Below, piece by piece: positions 17,254 through 26,300 of a stretch of DNA of 64,000 nt. Under the pieces are notes generated by a model, which worked only from the letters and a program-made list of their open reading frames with translations, was not told where the DNA came from and made no database searches. Positions within the stretch are counted from its first letter, which is position 1; each line of letters begins with the position of its first letter. The stretch is from Microbacterium sp. MYb72 (GTDB taxonomy: Bacteria; Actinomycetota; Actinomycetes; Actinomycetales; Microbacteriaceae), in NCBI RefSeq assembly GCF_002979415.1, contig NZ_PCOT01000010.1:1-64000 (forward strand), in the 5' to 3' direction. The position numbers and the translations under genes were made by a program.

Positions 17254-17285
17254 CGCATCCTCCCAGGACACTCTATCCTCGCTCA

Positions 17286-17327
17286 TTACCAATCGGTCGA
17301 GATTCACTTACCAAACGGTCGAGATTC
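17286..17327. promoter_or_regulatory. twin operators for the double TetR regulator
   Basis: TTACCAATCGGTCGAGATTC (17286-17305) and TTACCAAACGGTCGAGATTC (17308-17327) differ by one base and start 22 bases apart, about two helical turns. Each contains a short dyad ACCAANCGGT. They lie between the divergent regulator and transporter genes. Confidence 0.75.
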
Positions 17328-17390
17328 GTGTATCGTCGAGTCCGCGCCGATCGCGGAAGACCGGCGGAACCTTGCCCGAAAGGATCTCCC

Positions 17391-18689
17391 ATGACAGAGC
17401 TGTCATCGGCTGCGAACGCCGCAGCCGCCGGAACCACCGGCTTCAAGCTCCCCGGAACCACCCCCGAGAAGACCCCCCGCGGCTATACGCCCGGTCTCGC
17501 CGCGGTGAACTTCGGCGTCTACCTCGCCCTGCTCACCCCGGTCATGGTCTCGATGGCCTTCAAGGTCCAGCACCTCGACCCGACCAACACCGAGGGGAGC
17601 CTCGGCCTCGTGATGGGCGTCGGCGCCGCATTCGCCCTCGTCGCCAACCCGCTCGTCGGGCGCCTCTCCGACCGCACCACCTCGCGCTGGGGGATGCGTC
17701 GTCCGTGGATCCTCGGCGGTTCGATCGTCGGTCTCGGCGGGTTCGCCCTCATCGGCGCCGCGTCGTCGGTGTGGATGGTGCTGCTCGCCTGGTGCCTGGT
17801 GCAGACCTCGATGAACGCGGTCCTCGCCGCAGCGAACGCCACCCTGCCCGACCAGGTGCCCGTCTCCAGCCGCGGCAAGGTCTCCGGTCTCGTCGGCATC
17901 ACCACCCCGATCGGCATCCTCGCCGGCAGCTTCCTGGTGAACTTCCTCCCCGGCGACTTCGAGCGCTTCGTGGTCCCGGGCGTGATCAGCCTGATCCTCG
18001 CCATCGTCTTCGTGGCCATCCTCAAGGACCGCGTGCTCACCGAGAAGCCCGCCGAGCGCTTCACGATCGGCATGTTCTTCGGCTCCTTCGTCTTCAACCC
18101 GCGCAAGCACCCCGACTTCGGCTGGACGTGGCTGACCAAGTTCATGGTGATGTTCGGCTACGCGGGCATCGCGACCTTCCTGCCGCTCTACCTCGTCACC
18201 AAGTTCGGCCTCGACGAGCAGGGCGCCGTCGGCATCATCCTCGCCGCCAACCTCGCCTCGATGGCGGCCATGGCCGTGTCCTCGCCCCTCGGCGGGTTCC
18301 TCTCCGACAAGATCGGCAAGCGACGCCCGTTCGTCGCCGTCGCCGGCGTGATCATGGTCGTCGGTCTCGTGATCCTCGCGATCGCCCCCAGCATCCCGGT
18401 CGTGATCATCGGCCAGGCCATCATCGGCCTCGGCGCCGGCTCGTTCTTCTCGGTCGACCTCGCCCTCGCCACCGAGGTGCTGCCGAACCCGGACGACGTC
18501 GCGAAGGACCTCGGCGTGCTGAACATCGCCAACGCCCTTCCGCAGTCGATCGCCCCCGCCGTCGCCCCCGGCATCATCGCCCTGGGTGCCGCGACCCCGC
18601 TCGGCGGCTATCCCACCTGGTACCTGTTCGGCGCGGTCGTCGCGCTCGCAGGCGCCGTGCTCGTCTACCGCATCAAGGGAGTCAAGTGA
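17391..18689 (+). CDS. MFS transporter, probable glycoside importer
   Basis: A 432-residue inner-membrane protein with about 12 hydrophobic helices. The loop between helices 2 and 3 is NPLVGRLSDRTTSRWGMRRPW, and GKVSGLVGITTPIGILAG and GGFLSDKIGKRRPF follow, resembling MFS and GPH-type sugar carriers. The ATG has AAAGGA upstream. Two bases separate its stop from the GH3 glycosidase start, so the pair form one operon. Import of an oligosaccharide or glycoside that the GH3 enzyme then cleaves in the cytoplasm is the obvious reading. The twin operators upstream suggest substrate induction. Confidence 0.88.
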   Translation: MTELSSAANAAAAGTTGFKLPGTTPEKTPRGYTPGLAAVNFGVYLALLTPVMVSMAFKVQHLDPTNTEGSLGLVMGVGAAFALVANPLVGRLSDRTTSRWGMRRPWILGGSIVGLGGFALIGAASSVWMVLLAWCLVQTSMNAVLAAANATLPDQVPVSSRGKVSGLVGITTPIGILAGSFLVNFLPGDFERFVVPGVISLILAIVFVAILKDRVLTEKPAERFTIGMFFGSFVFNPRKHPDFGWTWLTKFMVMFGYAGIATFLPLYLVTKFGLDEQGAVGIILAANLASMAAMAVSSPLGGFLSDKIGKRRPFVAVAGVIMVVGLVILAIAPSIPVVIIGQAIIGLGAGSFFSVDLALATEVLPNPDDVAKDLGVLNIANALPQSIAPAVAPGIIALGAATPLGGYPTWYLFGAVVALAGAVLVYRIKGVK

Positions 18690-18691
18690 CG

Positions 18692-20452
18692 ATGTCCGAA
18701 CGGAACGAACGCCCCTGGCTCGACGCCGATCTGCCCGTCGACGAGCGCGTCGAGCTGCTGCTCTCCGAGATGACCCTCGAGGAGAAGGCCGGGCTCTTCT
18801 TCCAGACCATGATCGTGATGGGCGAGGGCGGTGAGCTCTCCGAGGGCGACGCGAACTTCGGCATCCCCTCGAACCGCGAGTACGTGGTCGGCCACCACAT
18901 GAACCATTTCAACCTGCTCGGCGTCGCGCCGAAGGCGAGCGACATCGCCGCCTGGCACAACAGGCTGCAGGAGCTCGCGGCATCCACTCGCCTCGGCATC
19001 CCCGTGTCGATCTCGACCGACCCGCGGCACTCGTTCAGCGACAACCCCGGCGCGACGATGTTCGCGGGGCCCTTCTCGCAGTGGCCGGAGCCTCTCGGTC
19101 TGGCGGCCACGCGTGACGCCGCGCTCGTCGAGCGCTTCGGTGACATCGCCCGCCAGGAGTACACGGCGGTCGGCATCCGCGTCGCTCTGCACCCGCAGGT
19201 CGACCTCGCTACCGAGTCGCGCTGGGCCCGGCAGCTGCAGACCTTCGGCGAGGATGCCGCCCTCGCCGGTGAGCTCGGGGCGGCCTACGTGCGCGGCTTC
19301 CAGGGCGAATCGTTCGGCCCCGGCTCGGTCTCCACGATGACCAAGCACTTCCCCGGGGGCGGTCCGCAGAAGGACGGCGAGGACCCGCACTTCGACTACG
19401 GGCGCGAGCAGGTCTACCCCGGCGACAACTTCGAGCACCACCTCCTTCCGTTCGAGGACATCTTCGCCGCCGGCGGTCGCCAGATCATGCCCTACTACGG
19501 CATGCCGGTCGGCACGCAGTATGAGGAGGTCGGCTTCGGCTTCAACAAGGGCGTGCTCACGGGGCTGCTCCGCGAGCGGTTCGGATTCGACGGCATCGTC
19601 TGCACCGACTGGGGTCTGGTCACCGACCAGCCGATCATGGGCACGGACTTCGCCGCGCGCGCCTGGGGCGTCGAGCACCTCACCCCCGCCGAGCGCATGG
19701 TGAAGATCCTCGACGCCGGCGCCGACCAGTTCGGGGGCGAGAACGAGACGGAGCTGCTGATCGGCCTCGTGCGCTCGGGAGAGGTCGCGGAGGCTCGTCT
19801 CGACGTCTCCGCGCGTCGCCTGCTGCGCGAGAAGTTCGAGCTCGGGCTCTTCGAGGACCCCTATGTCGACGTGGATGCCGCGGACGCCATCGTCGGCTCC
19901 GCGGAGTTCCGCGCGGCGGGCGAGCAGGCGCAGCGCGCCTCGGTCGCGGTGCTGTCGAATGACGGGGTGCTTCCGCTGCGGACGGGGCTGAAGCTCTACG
20001 TCGAGGGCATCGCGCCCGAGGCGGCGGCGCGCTACGGCGAGGTCGTCGCGACGCCCGCGGAGGCGGATGCCGCGATCCTGCGTCTGCAGGCCCCGTACGA
20101 GCAGCGCGCCTCGATGTTCGAGAACTTCTTCCACGCGGGCTCGCTCGACTTCCCGGAGGACGTCATCGCCCACGTCGCCGAGGTCGCGGCATCCGTCCCG
20201 ACCATCGTCGATGTGTTCCTCGACCGCCCCGCCATCCTCGGACCGATCGTGAATGCCGCAGGCGCTGTCGTCGCGAACTGGGGCGCGGGCGCCGAGGCGC
20301 TGCTCGACGTGCTCACGGGCGCCGTTCCCGCGACGGGGAAGCTGCCGTTCGACGTGCCGAGCTCGATGGCCGCTGTCGAGGCGTCGCGGCCCGACGTCCC
20401 GTTCGACACGGCGGACCCGCTGTTCCGTTTCGGGCACGGTCTGTCCCTGTAA
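18692..20452 (+). CDS. glycoside hydrolase family 3 protein
   Basis: A 586-residue glycosidase without a signal peptide, so cytoplasmic. The GH3 (alpha/beta)8 domain contains RLGIPVSISTDPRHSFSDNPGATMFAGPFSQWPEPLGLAAT, TKHFPGGGPQKDGEDPHFDYGR, and the nucleophile motif IVCTDWG with Asp306. The C-terminal alpha/beta sandwich (about residues 405-586) is short and lacks the Fn3-like tail of many beta-glucosidases, ending LPFDVPSSMAAVEASRPDVPFDTADPLFRFGHGLSL-like. Specificity (glucoside, xyloside or N-acetylglucosaminide) cannot be read from sequence by eye, although no NagZ-type KH(F/I)PG..GD..H.D loop in its classic form is present. Co-transcribed with the MFS carrier. Confidence 0.9.
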   Translation: MSERNERPWLDADLPVDERVELLLSEMTLEEKAGLFFQTMIVMGEGGELSEGDANFGIPSNREYVVGHHMNHFNLLGVAPKASDIAAWHNRLQELAASTRLGIPVSISTDPRHSFSDNPGATMFAGPFSQWPEPLGLAATRDAALVERFGDIARQEYTAVGIRVALHPQVDLATESRWARQLQTFGEDAALAGELGAAYVRGFQGESFGPGSVSTMTKHFPGGGPQKDGEDPHFDYGREQVYPGDNFEHHLLPFEDIFAAGGRQIMPYYGMPVGTQYEEVGFGFNKGVLTGLLRERFGFDGIVCTDWGLVTDQPIMGTDFAARAWGVEHLTPAERMVKILDAGADQFGGENETELLIGLVRSGEVAEARLDVSARRLLREKFELGLFEDPYVDVDAADAIVGSAEFRAAGEQAQRASVAVLSNDGVLPLRTGLKLYVEGIAPEAAARYGEVVATPAEADAAILRLQAPYEQRASMFENFFHAGSLDFPEDVIAHVAEVAASVPTIVDVFLDRPAILGPIVNAAGAVVANWGAGAEALLDVLTGAVPATGKLPFDVPSSMAAVEASRPDVPFDTADPLFRFGHGLSL

Positions 20453-20460
20453 TCGTGCAC

Positions 20461-20502
20461 GAAGAGACGCCCCGCCGGCTTCGGCCCGCGGGGCGTCTCT
20501 TC
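20461..20502 (+). terminator. terminator of the MFS/GH3 operon
   Basis: GAAGAGACGCCCCGC (20461-20475) and GCGGGGCGTCTCTTC (20488-20502) form a perfect 15-base-pair stem nine bases after the GH3 stop. The rest of the gap up to 20737 holds no evident gene; TTACTATCTCCTTAG near 20641 might belong to the sigma factor promoter. Confidence 0.85.
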
Positions 20503-20737
20503 GTCTGGGTGGGGGCGTGTCGCGAGGCCTCACCACGCTGCGCTTCGAGGTGTCGAGCGGCTGCGAGGAGCTCGATTGTGCACGGCGGGAAAGGTGGGCA
20601 GGGGCGACGGCACACCCGTCATCCGGGCCATCTCGGCGCGTTACTATCTCCTTAGCACTGCTGTAGGGGGGAAGCCGAGTCGACGGATCGTCGGGCTCGG
20701 ATTGGTCTGCGGCTGGCAAGGAGTGATCGGAGGGGGC

Positions 20738-21313
20738 TTGTCAGCGCGTGAGAAGCGCCGTGACGCGGCGATCGCGTCGGCGCGCGAGGAGTTCGCTGCG
20801 CTCTTCGCGGAGCATCGGACCACGGTGCGCCGATACCTCGAACGAGGCCTGTCGAATGACGACGACGTCGATGACGTCCTCGGAGACGTGTTCATGCTGG
20901 CCTGGGTCAAGTTCGACCCGAAGCGGCCGTTCCGCCTCGCCTGGCTGCTGAAGGTCGCAGACAACAAGCTGCGCGACCATGAGCGAGGGGCGAAGGCGCG
21001 AGCGCGGTTGTTCGATGCGATCGGGCTGATGTCGGTGCCCGGTGCGGGTCGGGCCGACGTGCTCGATCACCTCGCCGTGCGACAGGCCGTCGCCACGCTG
21101 AATCAGCGGGAGCGCAGCATCGTCGAGCTGATCTACAGCGAGAGGCTGTCGGCCGGTGAGGTCGCCGTGCGGCTGGGCTGTTCGCAGGCCGCGGTGAACA
21201 CCGCCCTGAGCCGCGCGAGGACGAAACTCAGGGCGCAGCTGGCCACGGAATCGGATGCAGCGCCTCCCGTGTCGACGACGGGGCTGGTAGCCGTGCCGCG
21301 CGGCGACAGCTGA
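20738..21313 (+). CDS. sigma-70 family (ECF-like) RNA polymerase sigma factor
   Basis: About 191 residues with two sigma regions. Region 2 (about residues 12-85) reads FAALFAEHRTTVRRYLERG, then NDDDVDDVLGDVFMLAW and RPFRLAWLLKVADNKLRDHER. Region 4 (about residues 115-170) reads LNQRERSIVELIYSERLSAGEVAVRLGCSQAAVNTALSRARTKL. That is the usual two-domain extracytoplasmic-function layout. The TTG start at 20738 follows GGAGGGGG; an in-frame GTG at 20723 and further upstream starts are alternatives. No anti-sigma gene is adjacent, and the genes after it converge on it with an 8-base gap. The regulon is unknown. Confidence 0.85.
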   Translation: MSAREKRRDAAIASAREEFAALFAEHRTTVRRYLERGLSNDDDVDDVLGDVFMLAWVKFDPKRPFRLAWLLKVADNKLRDHERGAKARARLFDAIGLMSVPGAGRADVLDHLAVRQAVATLNQRERSIVELIYSERLSAGEVAVRLGCSQAAVNTALSRARTKLRAQLATESDAAPPVSTTGLVAVPRGDS

Positions 21314-21321
21314 GTCGTTCG

Positions 21322-21786
21322 TCAGATCAGGATGCGCTCGACTTCGACAGCGTCGCCGAGCCAGCCGAGCTCCTCGAAGAGCTCGTCATGAGAACGCCCC
21401 GGCTCAAGGTCGATTGCGACGTAGCCGGGAGCGAACCACTCGCAGAGGTACTCCGTTCGGGCGATCAGGTCGTGAAGACGCGAGTGCACGGCCTCGACGT
21501 CTTCGGACCGCACGATCGCCACCCGAGCGACTCCGTTGCCCGATCGTCGCGCCACGGAGCGGATGACGAAGCCGGACTCCGAGTCCGCCCGGACGACATC
21601 ACCGAGTGCGAGGTCGTAGGCGAAGAACGGGATGCAGCAGATCTCGAAGAGGTCGTCGCCCACGCGCCTGGTCCAGAGCTGCTCGAAGCTCTCGCCAGGG
21701 CCGACGTCATCGACAGCCGCCCTCAGCATGACACTCTGGCGAGGGCGATGCACAGGATTCGGATGCGCCGCGATCCTCACCGTCAC
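21322..21786 (-). CDS. DUF4265 domain protein
   Basis: 154 residues with the DUF4265 pattern: EQLWTRRVGDDLFEICCIPFFAYDLALGDVVRADSESGFVIRSVARRSGNGVARV, then a C-terminal half ending in LFEELGWLGDAVEVERI. No signal peptide or membrane segment is present, so it is cytoplasmic. The start is a GTG overlapping the stop of the gene before it. Function of the family is not established; it is often seen among small accessory genes, including immunity-type clusters. It is the last of three leftward genes, and converges with the sigma factor gene. Confidence 0.75.
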   Translation of the reverse strand: MTVRIAAHPNPVHRPRQSVMLRAAVDDVGPGESFEQLWTRRVGDDLFEICCIPFFAYDLALGDVVRADSESGFVIRSVARRSGNGVARVAIVRSEDVEAVHSRLHDLIARTEYLCEWFAPGYVAIDLEPGRSHDELFEELGWLGDAVEVERILI

Positions 21787-22433
21787 CTGAGGGGCTCCGA
21801 TGACGTGTTCCGTCGGGTGGGCATGCCGAGGCTGATGACGAGATAGCTTTCAGCATCGTAGATCGAGTGGATGACCGCGCGAACGGTGCTGGCCAGAGAG
21901 GCGGCGCCTTCGACGGTAAGAGAGCGATCCGCTCGTCGGAGGATCGTTCTTGCGGCTTCGTCGCACACGTAGGCGTTCAACGGATACCCTGACGCGCCCC
22001 GTCTGATCAGCCGTACGAGCTGCGAAGGTTCCCTCTGCAGTTCTCTCCAGCGGATCACGCGATCTTCCACGAACACGACATCCGCGAGCCCAGGATCGCC
22101 CTCGCGTGCCAGGTCGTCTTCGACCACGAGGACTGCTGCCCCGGTCGACGCCTGGTGATGCAGGTGTTCGCCGAGGAGATGATCCACGACGTGGTGGTCG
22201 ATAGATCGGGAGTGGTCGTCGAGCACCGGCGTCATGTCGGCATCCGACACGATGGCGAACGCGCTCGTGGCCGTCGGCAGCCGTTGGCTGACGAACTCGG
22301 CCAACGCGGACCCTTGTTCCAGGGAGGCCTGCGACCATGCCTGCGCCGGAGAGAGGTCTGCGTTCCTCGAGCGAACGCCGATCATGACACCTGCACCTGC
22401 CGGAGCATCACGCTTGCACTGTCCTCTCGTCAT
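21783..22433 (-). CDS. hypothetical protein in immunity-like cluster
   Basis: 216 residues from the first ATG; an internal ATG at 22385 (200 residues) is an alternative and neither has a strong ribosome-binding site. I do not recognise it. It is soluble, with alternating helices and strands such as SAFAIVSDADMTPVLDD, AAVLVVEDDLAREGDPGLADVVFVEDRVIRW and a C-terminal AESYLVISLGMPT. It sits between SUFU-like and DUF4265 genes and overlaps the latter by four bases, which implies joint translation. Base composition is a little less G+C-extreme than in surrounding genes, judged by eye. Confidence 0.6.
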   Translation of the reverse strand: MTRGQCKRDAPAGAGVMIGVRSRNADLSPAQAWSQASLEQGSALAEFVSQRLPTATSAFAIVSDADMTPVLDDHSRSIDHHVVDHLLGEHLHHQASTGAAVLVVEDDLAREGDPGLADVVFVEDRVIRWRELQREPSQLVRLIRRGASGYPLNAYVCDEAARTILRRADRSLTVEGAASLASTVRAVIHSIYDAESYLVISLGMPTRRNTSSEPLR

Positions 22434-22461
22434 CCTCGTGTCGTGGCCGCTCCATCGGTCG

Positions 22462-23052
22462 TCACAGCGTCATCGCCGTGCGGTGGAAGTCGACCAGATC
22501 GGGATCCTGTTCGCTCAGTCTGTCTTCGAAGGCGTCCCAGCCGTGGTTCGACACGTAGTCCGCTTCGCTGTCGGTGATCGGTACCAGCCAGGCGATGACG
22601 ATTGTGCCGTCGTCGTCGGAGTACGTCGCGAACTCGTCAGGGAAGTACGTCGGCATCGTGACGTACAGCGCGGTCAGGTCAGACCCGGGGACGAGCGCAC
22701 CTGCGGGGCCGATCACGTCGCCTCGCAGCAGCGCCCGCCCCATTCGGATCGCCATCTCGCCGACCTGGAGGAGCAAGGATGCGACGTCGTCGGGCTCGAG
22801 CGCATCAGGAGCGAGCATCAGCAGCTCCTGTCGAATGCGGAGGTCGGAGGTGGGCGACGGCAGCACTCGCCTGCTCAGCCCGAGAGTGGAGTAGGCGACG
22901 GAGCCGGCGCCCGAGCCGCCCGCGAAGCGGACGATCTGGAACGGTGTCTTCGCGCCATCGGGGGCGACCGTCCAGCCGGTTCGAATCGGGCCCAGAGCGC
23001 ATTCGAGGTGCTCGACGAGACCTGGAGCGTCATGGTCAGAAACGCGAGTCAT
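22462..23052 (-). CDS. suppressor-of-fused (SUFU)-like domain protein
   Basis: 196 residues resembling the bacterial SUFU domain: LVEHLECALGPIRTGWTV at the N-terminus, FQIVRFAGGSGAGSVAYSTLGLSRRVL, RQELLMLAPDAL and the later VTMPTYFPDEFATYSDDDGTIVIAWLVPITDSEADYVSNHGWDAFEDRLSEQDPDLVDFHR. The last block, with 'l.Pit..E..y....G...fe..l', is characteristic. Bacterial SUFU proteins are proposed immunity proteins in polymorphic toxin systems. ATG at 23052 has AGGAGG seven bases upstream, better than the extended start. First gene of the leftward trio; no toxin gene is visible nearby. Confidence 0.8.
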   Translation of the reverse strand: MTRVSDHDAPGLVEHLECALGPIRTGWTVAPDGAKTPFQIVRFAGGSGAGSVAYSTLGLSRRVLPSPTSDLRIRQELLMLAPDALEPDDVASLLLQVGEMAIRMGRALLRGDVIGPAGALVPGSDLTALYVTMPTYFPDEFATYSDDDGTIVIAWLVPITDSEADYVSNHGWDAFEDRLSEQDPDLVDFHRTAMTL

Positions 23053-23300
23053 CGTTGCCTCCTGAGGTGTTTGCATGACGACGCTGCTCCGGAGGGGGAA
23101 CAGCGCTCGCGAACGCGTGGACGAGAACCATACGGCATCCCCGTCACAATCCTTCACTTCTGAAGTTTTCTGTGGATCCGCTGGACATTCGGTGAGGTGT
23201 ACCGGAATACTGACATGGCATGCGCTCTGTCGACTCGATGTCGATACCTGGGGAGGGCCTTGTGACGCGAACGAAGTTCTGCATCACACGGGAGAGGCGA

Positions 23301-26300
23301 ATGAAGAACATTGAGGGGAAGACCCTGCGGAGACGCAGGGCAATCGGAGGGGGCATCGCCGCGGCAACCGCGGGCGCTGTCATCCTCACCAGCGCGCTGG
23401 TGCCCATGGGCGCCACTGCCGCACCGAGCGATGATTCCGAGGCACTCGGCCAGATCATCCGCACCGAGCTGCTCGGCGGAGACATCCTCGATGTCTCGCA
23501 GGCCGTCAGCGGGAATCCGAGCGACATCGGGCCGGAGATCACTCCGCTCAACGTCACTCTGCTCCAGGGGCTGACCGTCGATCTCGGCGGCGGCCTCCAG
23601 CTTCCGCTGATCTCGGGTCCGGGTGGCGCAGGCCTCCTCGACCTCGGTCAACTCGGCGTGCTCAACTCGTACGCGGGGTCGCCCACGGCGAACACCTCGA
23701 CGGCCAGCGCCGGTGCGATCAGCCAGGACGGCACGATCGCCACCGACATCAACAACCCCGGCGCCTACGGCAACGCGAAGCTGAACCTGACCGACGTGCT
23801 CGACCAGCTCGGTGTCGCGGGGATCACCGATCAGGTCGTCGACAACCTCGGCATCGAGCTCGGCGCGATCGCCTCGACCGCGACCGCCACGGGCACCGCG
23901 TCGGACGTGACCTTCGCTTCGGAGTACACGGTCGCGGACCTGGAGCTCAACGTCTCGAGCCCGCTCGTCGGCACCGTCGCGACCTCGCTCGGCGGCGTCC
24001 TCGGCGGCGTCGGCGACACGCTGGACGCGGCCGTCGGCACCGGCGGTGTCCTCGACTCCGTGGTCAGCGCCGTCAACCTCAACCTCGGTGTTCCGGCCGT
24101 CCTGCAGGTGCAGATCGGCGGCGGAACGATCGCGATCGACGGGCTCGACGCGGCGATCACCGCCGCGACGAACACCCTGATCAACGAGCCGCTGGCCGAC
24201 CCCAACGGAATCGTCTCGATCAACCTCGCGAACGGCCTCGTCTCGGTCGACCTCGCGAAGATCGTCAACGGGCCTGCGGCGACCGACCTCAACGGTCTCG
24301 ACCCGAACACGCTCGTCCTCGACGACACCACGATCACGGCGATCACCTCCGCGGTCACCGCGGCCCTCGGGACGCTGACCACCAAGGTCACGACGGTCGT
24401 CACCGACCTGATCAACAACCTGAGCCTCCACATCGAGCTCGGCGCGCACGTCACCGCGCTCCTGCTGAACGCCGATGTCGACATCACCGTCGACGTGAAG
24501 CTCGGTCAGCTCACGGGCGCGATTCCCGGGAGCCCGGTCGTCGGCGTCGACGGAGATCTGCTGGGCATTCCGCTCGGCGGCGTTCTCTCGCTCGTCACGA
24601 CGCCGGTGATCAACCTGCTCACGACCACGCTCACGCCGGTCATCAGCACGCTGCTCACCACGGTCACCAGCGGTCTCGCCCCGGCGCTCGACGGCATCCT
24701 CAACCCGGTCGTCGCCGCGCTGAGCCCGCTGTTCGACGCGCTGAACGAGGTCGTCGAGATCACGATCAACGAGCAGGAGGAGCCGGGAGTCCTCGGCGCC
24801 GAATCGTTCACGGTCAACGCCATCAGCTTCGAGCTCCTGCCAGGGCTGGGTGCGCTGAACCTCGACCTCGCCTCCTCCACGGTGCGCGCGGCCGAGATCG
24901 CGGCGGTCGACCCGACGGTCGATGCGCAGGATCCGGTTCAGGCCGGAAGCAACCTGCCGGTGGTCGGTGCGAACTGGGTTCCCGGATCCACGGTGACCCT
25001 CACGCTGCGCAACGCCTCGAACGACACGATCGGCACGCCTGTGACGTTCACGGTCGAGGCCGACGGCAGCTTCCCGGCGAACACCGTCTACGCGATCCCC
25101 GCGGGCACCGACGTCGGAACCGACTACGTGCTGACCGCGGCTGACGACGAGGACCCGCAGAACGTCGCGACCGACACGGTCTCGATCACCGCGGGCGGCG
25201 GCGGAGACGTGAACACCAACGCGGCGGCTTCGGCATCCGCGTCGGCAGACGCGACCGCGAGCGGCGACCCGGCAGCGCAGGCTGCGGCACAGGCTGCGGC
25301 TCTCGCCGATGCGACGTCCCAGGCTTCGGCTGCGGCGACGGCGAACGCCGACCAGGCCGCGAAGGCCGCGGCGACGGTCACCGCAGACGCCTCGACCAAC
25401 GCCTCGGCGGACTCGACCTCGGCGGCGAACGCTCAGGCGGCGGCTGCTGCTCAGGCATCCGCTCAGTCGAATTCGGCGGCGACGACGCTCGCGGACGCGA
25501 ACTCCTCGGCTTCGTCGAAGGCTGCGGCGACCGCTACGTCGTCGGCCAACGCGTCGCAGGAGGCCTCGACCAACGCGAACGCCGCGGCATCGGCATCCGC
25601 CTCGGCGAACGCCGACGTGTCCAGCTCGGCTGTGGCTCAGGCCGCGGCTCAGGCGGCGGCGTACACCTCGACCGACGCGAACGCATCTGCGAGCGCGGCG
25701 ACTGACTCGGACGCGATCGCGGCTGCAAAGGCTGCGGCCACCACGACCGCATCGACGGCGGCAACCGCGGACGCGACCTCGGCCGCGAATGCGAACGCTG
25801 CGGTCGCTGCTCAGGCTGCGGCTCTGGCCAATGCGTCCACCAACGCAGCTGCGTCGGGATCTGTCACGGGCGATCAGGACACGAACGCATCCACGGCATC
25901 CCAGGCTGCGGCCATCACCAACGCGTCGACCAACGCCTCCGCGAACGCGGTCGCCGAGGCGAGCGCATCGACCGACCCGGGAGCGCAGACGCAGGCGTCC
26001 ACCAACGCATCGGCAGAGGTGAACACCAACGCATCGGCATCGGCAGCTGCGTCGGCCCAGGCGGACAACGACAACAACGCGGCGGCTCAGGCTGCTGCGG
26101 TCGCTGCTGCACAGGCGAACGCAGACACGAAGGCGAGCGCGAAGGCGACGGCCAACGCCACCGCCGCGGCGCAGGCCGCAGCAACGGCTCAGGCTGAGGC
26201 GGGAGCGTCGACCAACGCATCGACCGATGCCACCAGCGAGACCAACGCCCGTGCGGCTGCGGCTGCGCAGTCGTCGGCCGAGGCTGACAGCTCGCAGGCC

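Noticed and set aside
21783-23052. Polymorphic toxin gene next to the immunity-like trio
   Set aside because: None of the adjacent genes has a toxin or secretion domain; the nearby Ala-rich surface protein ends in a wall sorting signal, not a toxin domain.
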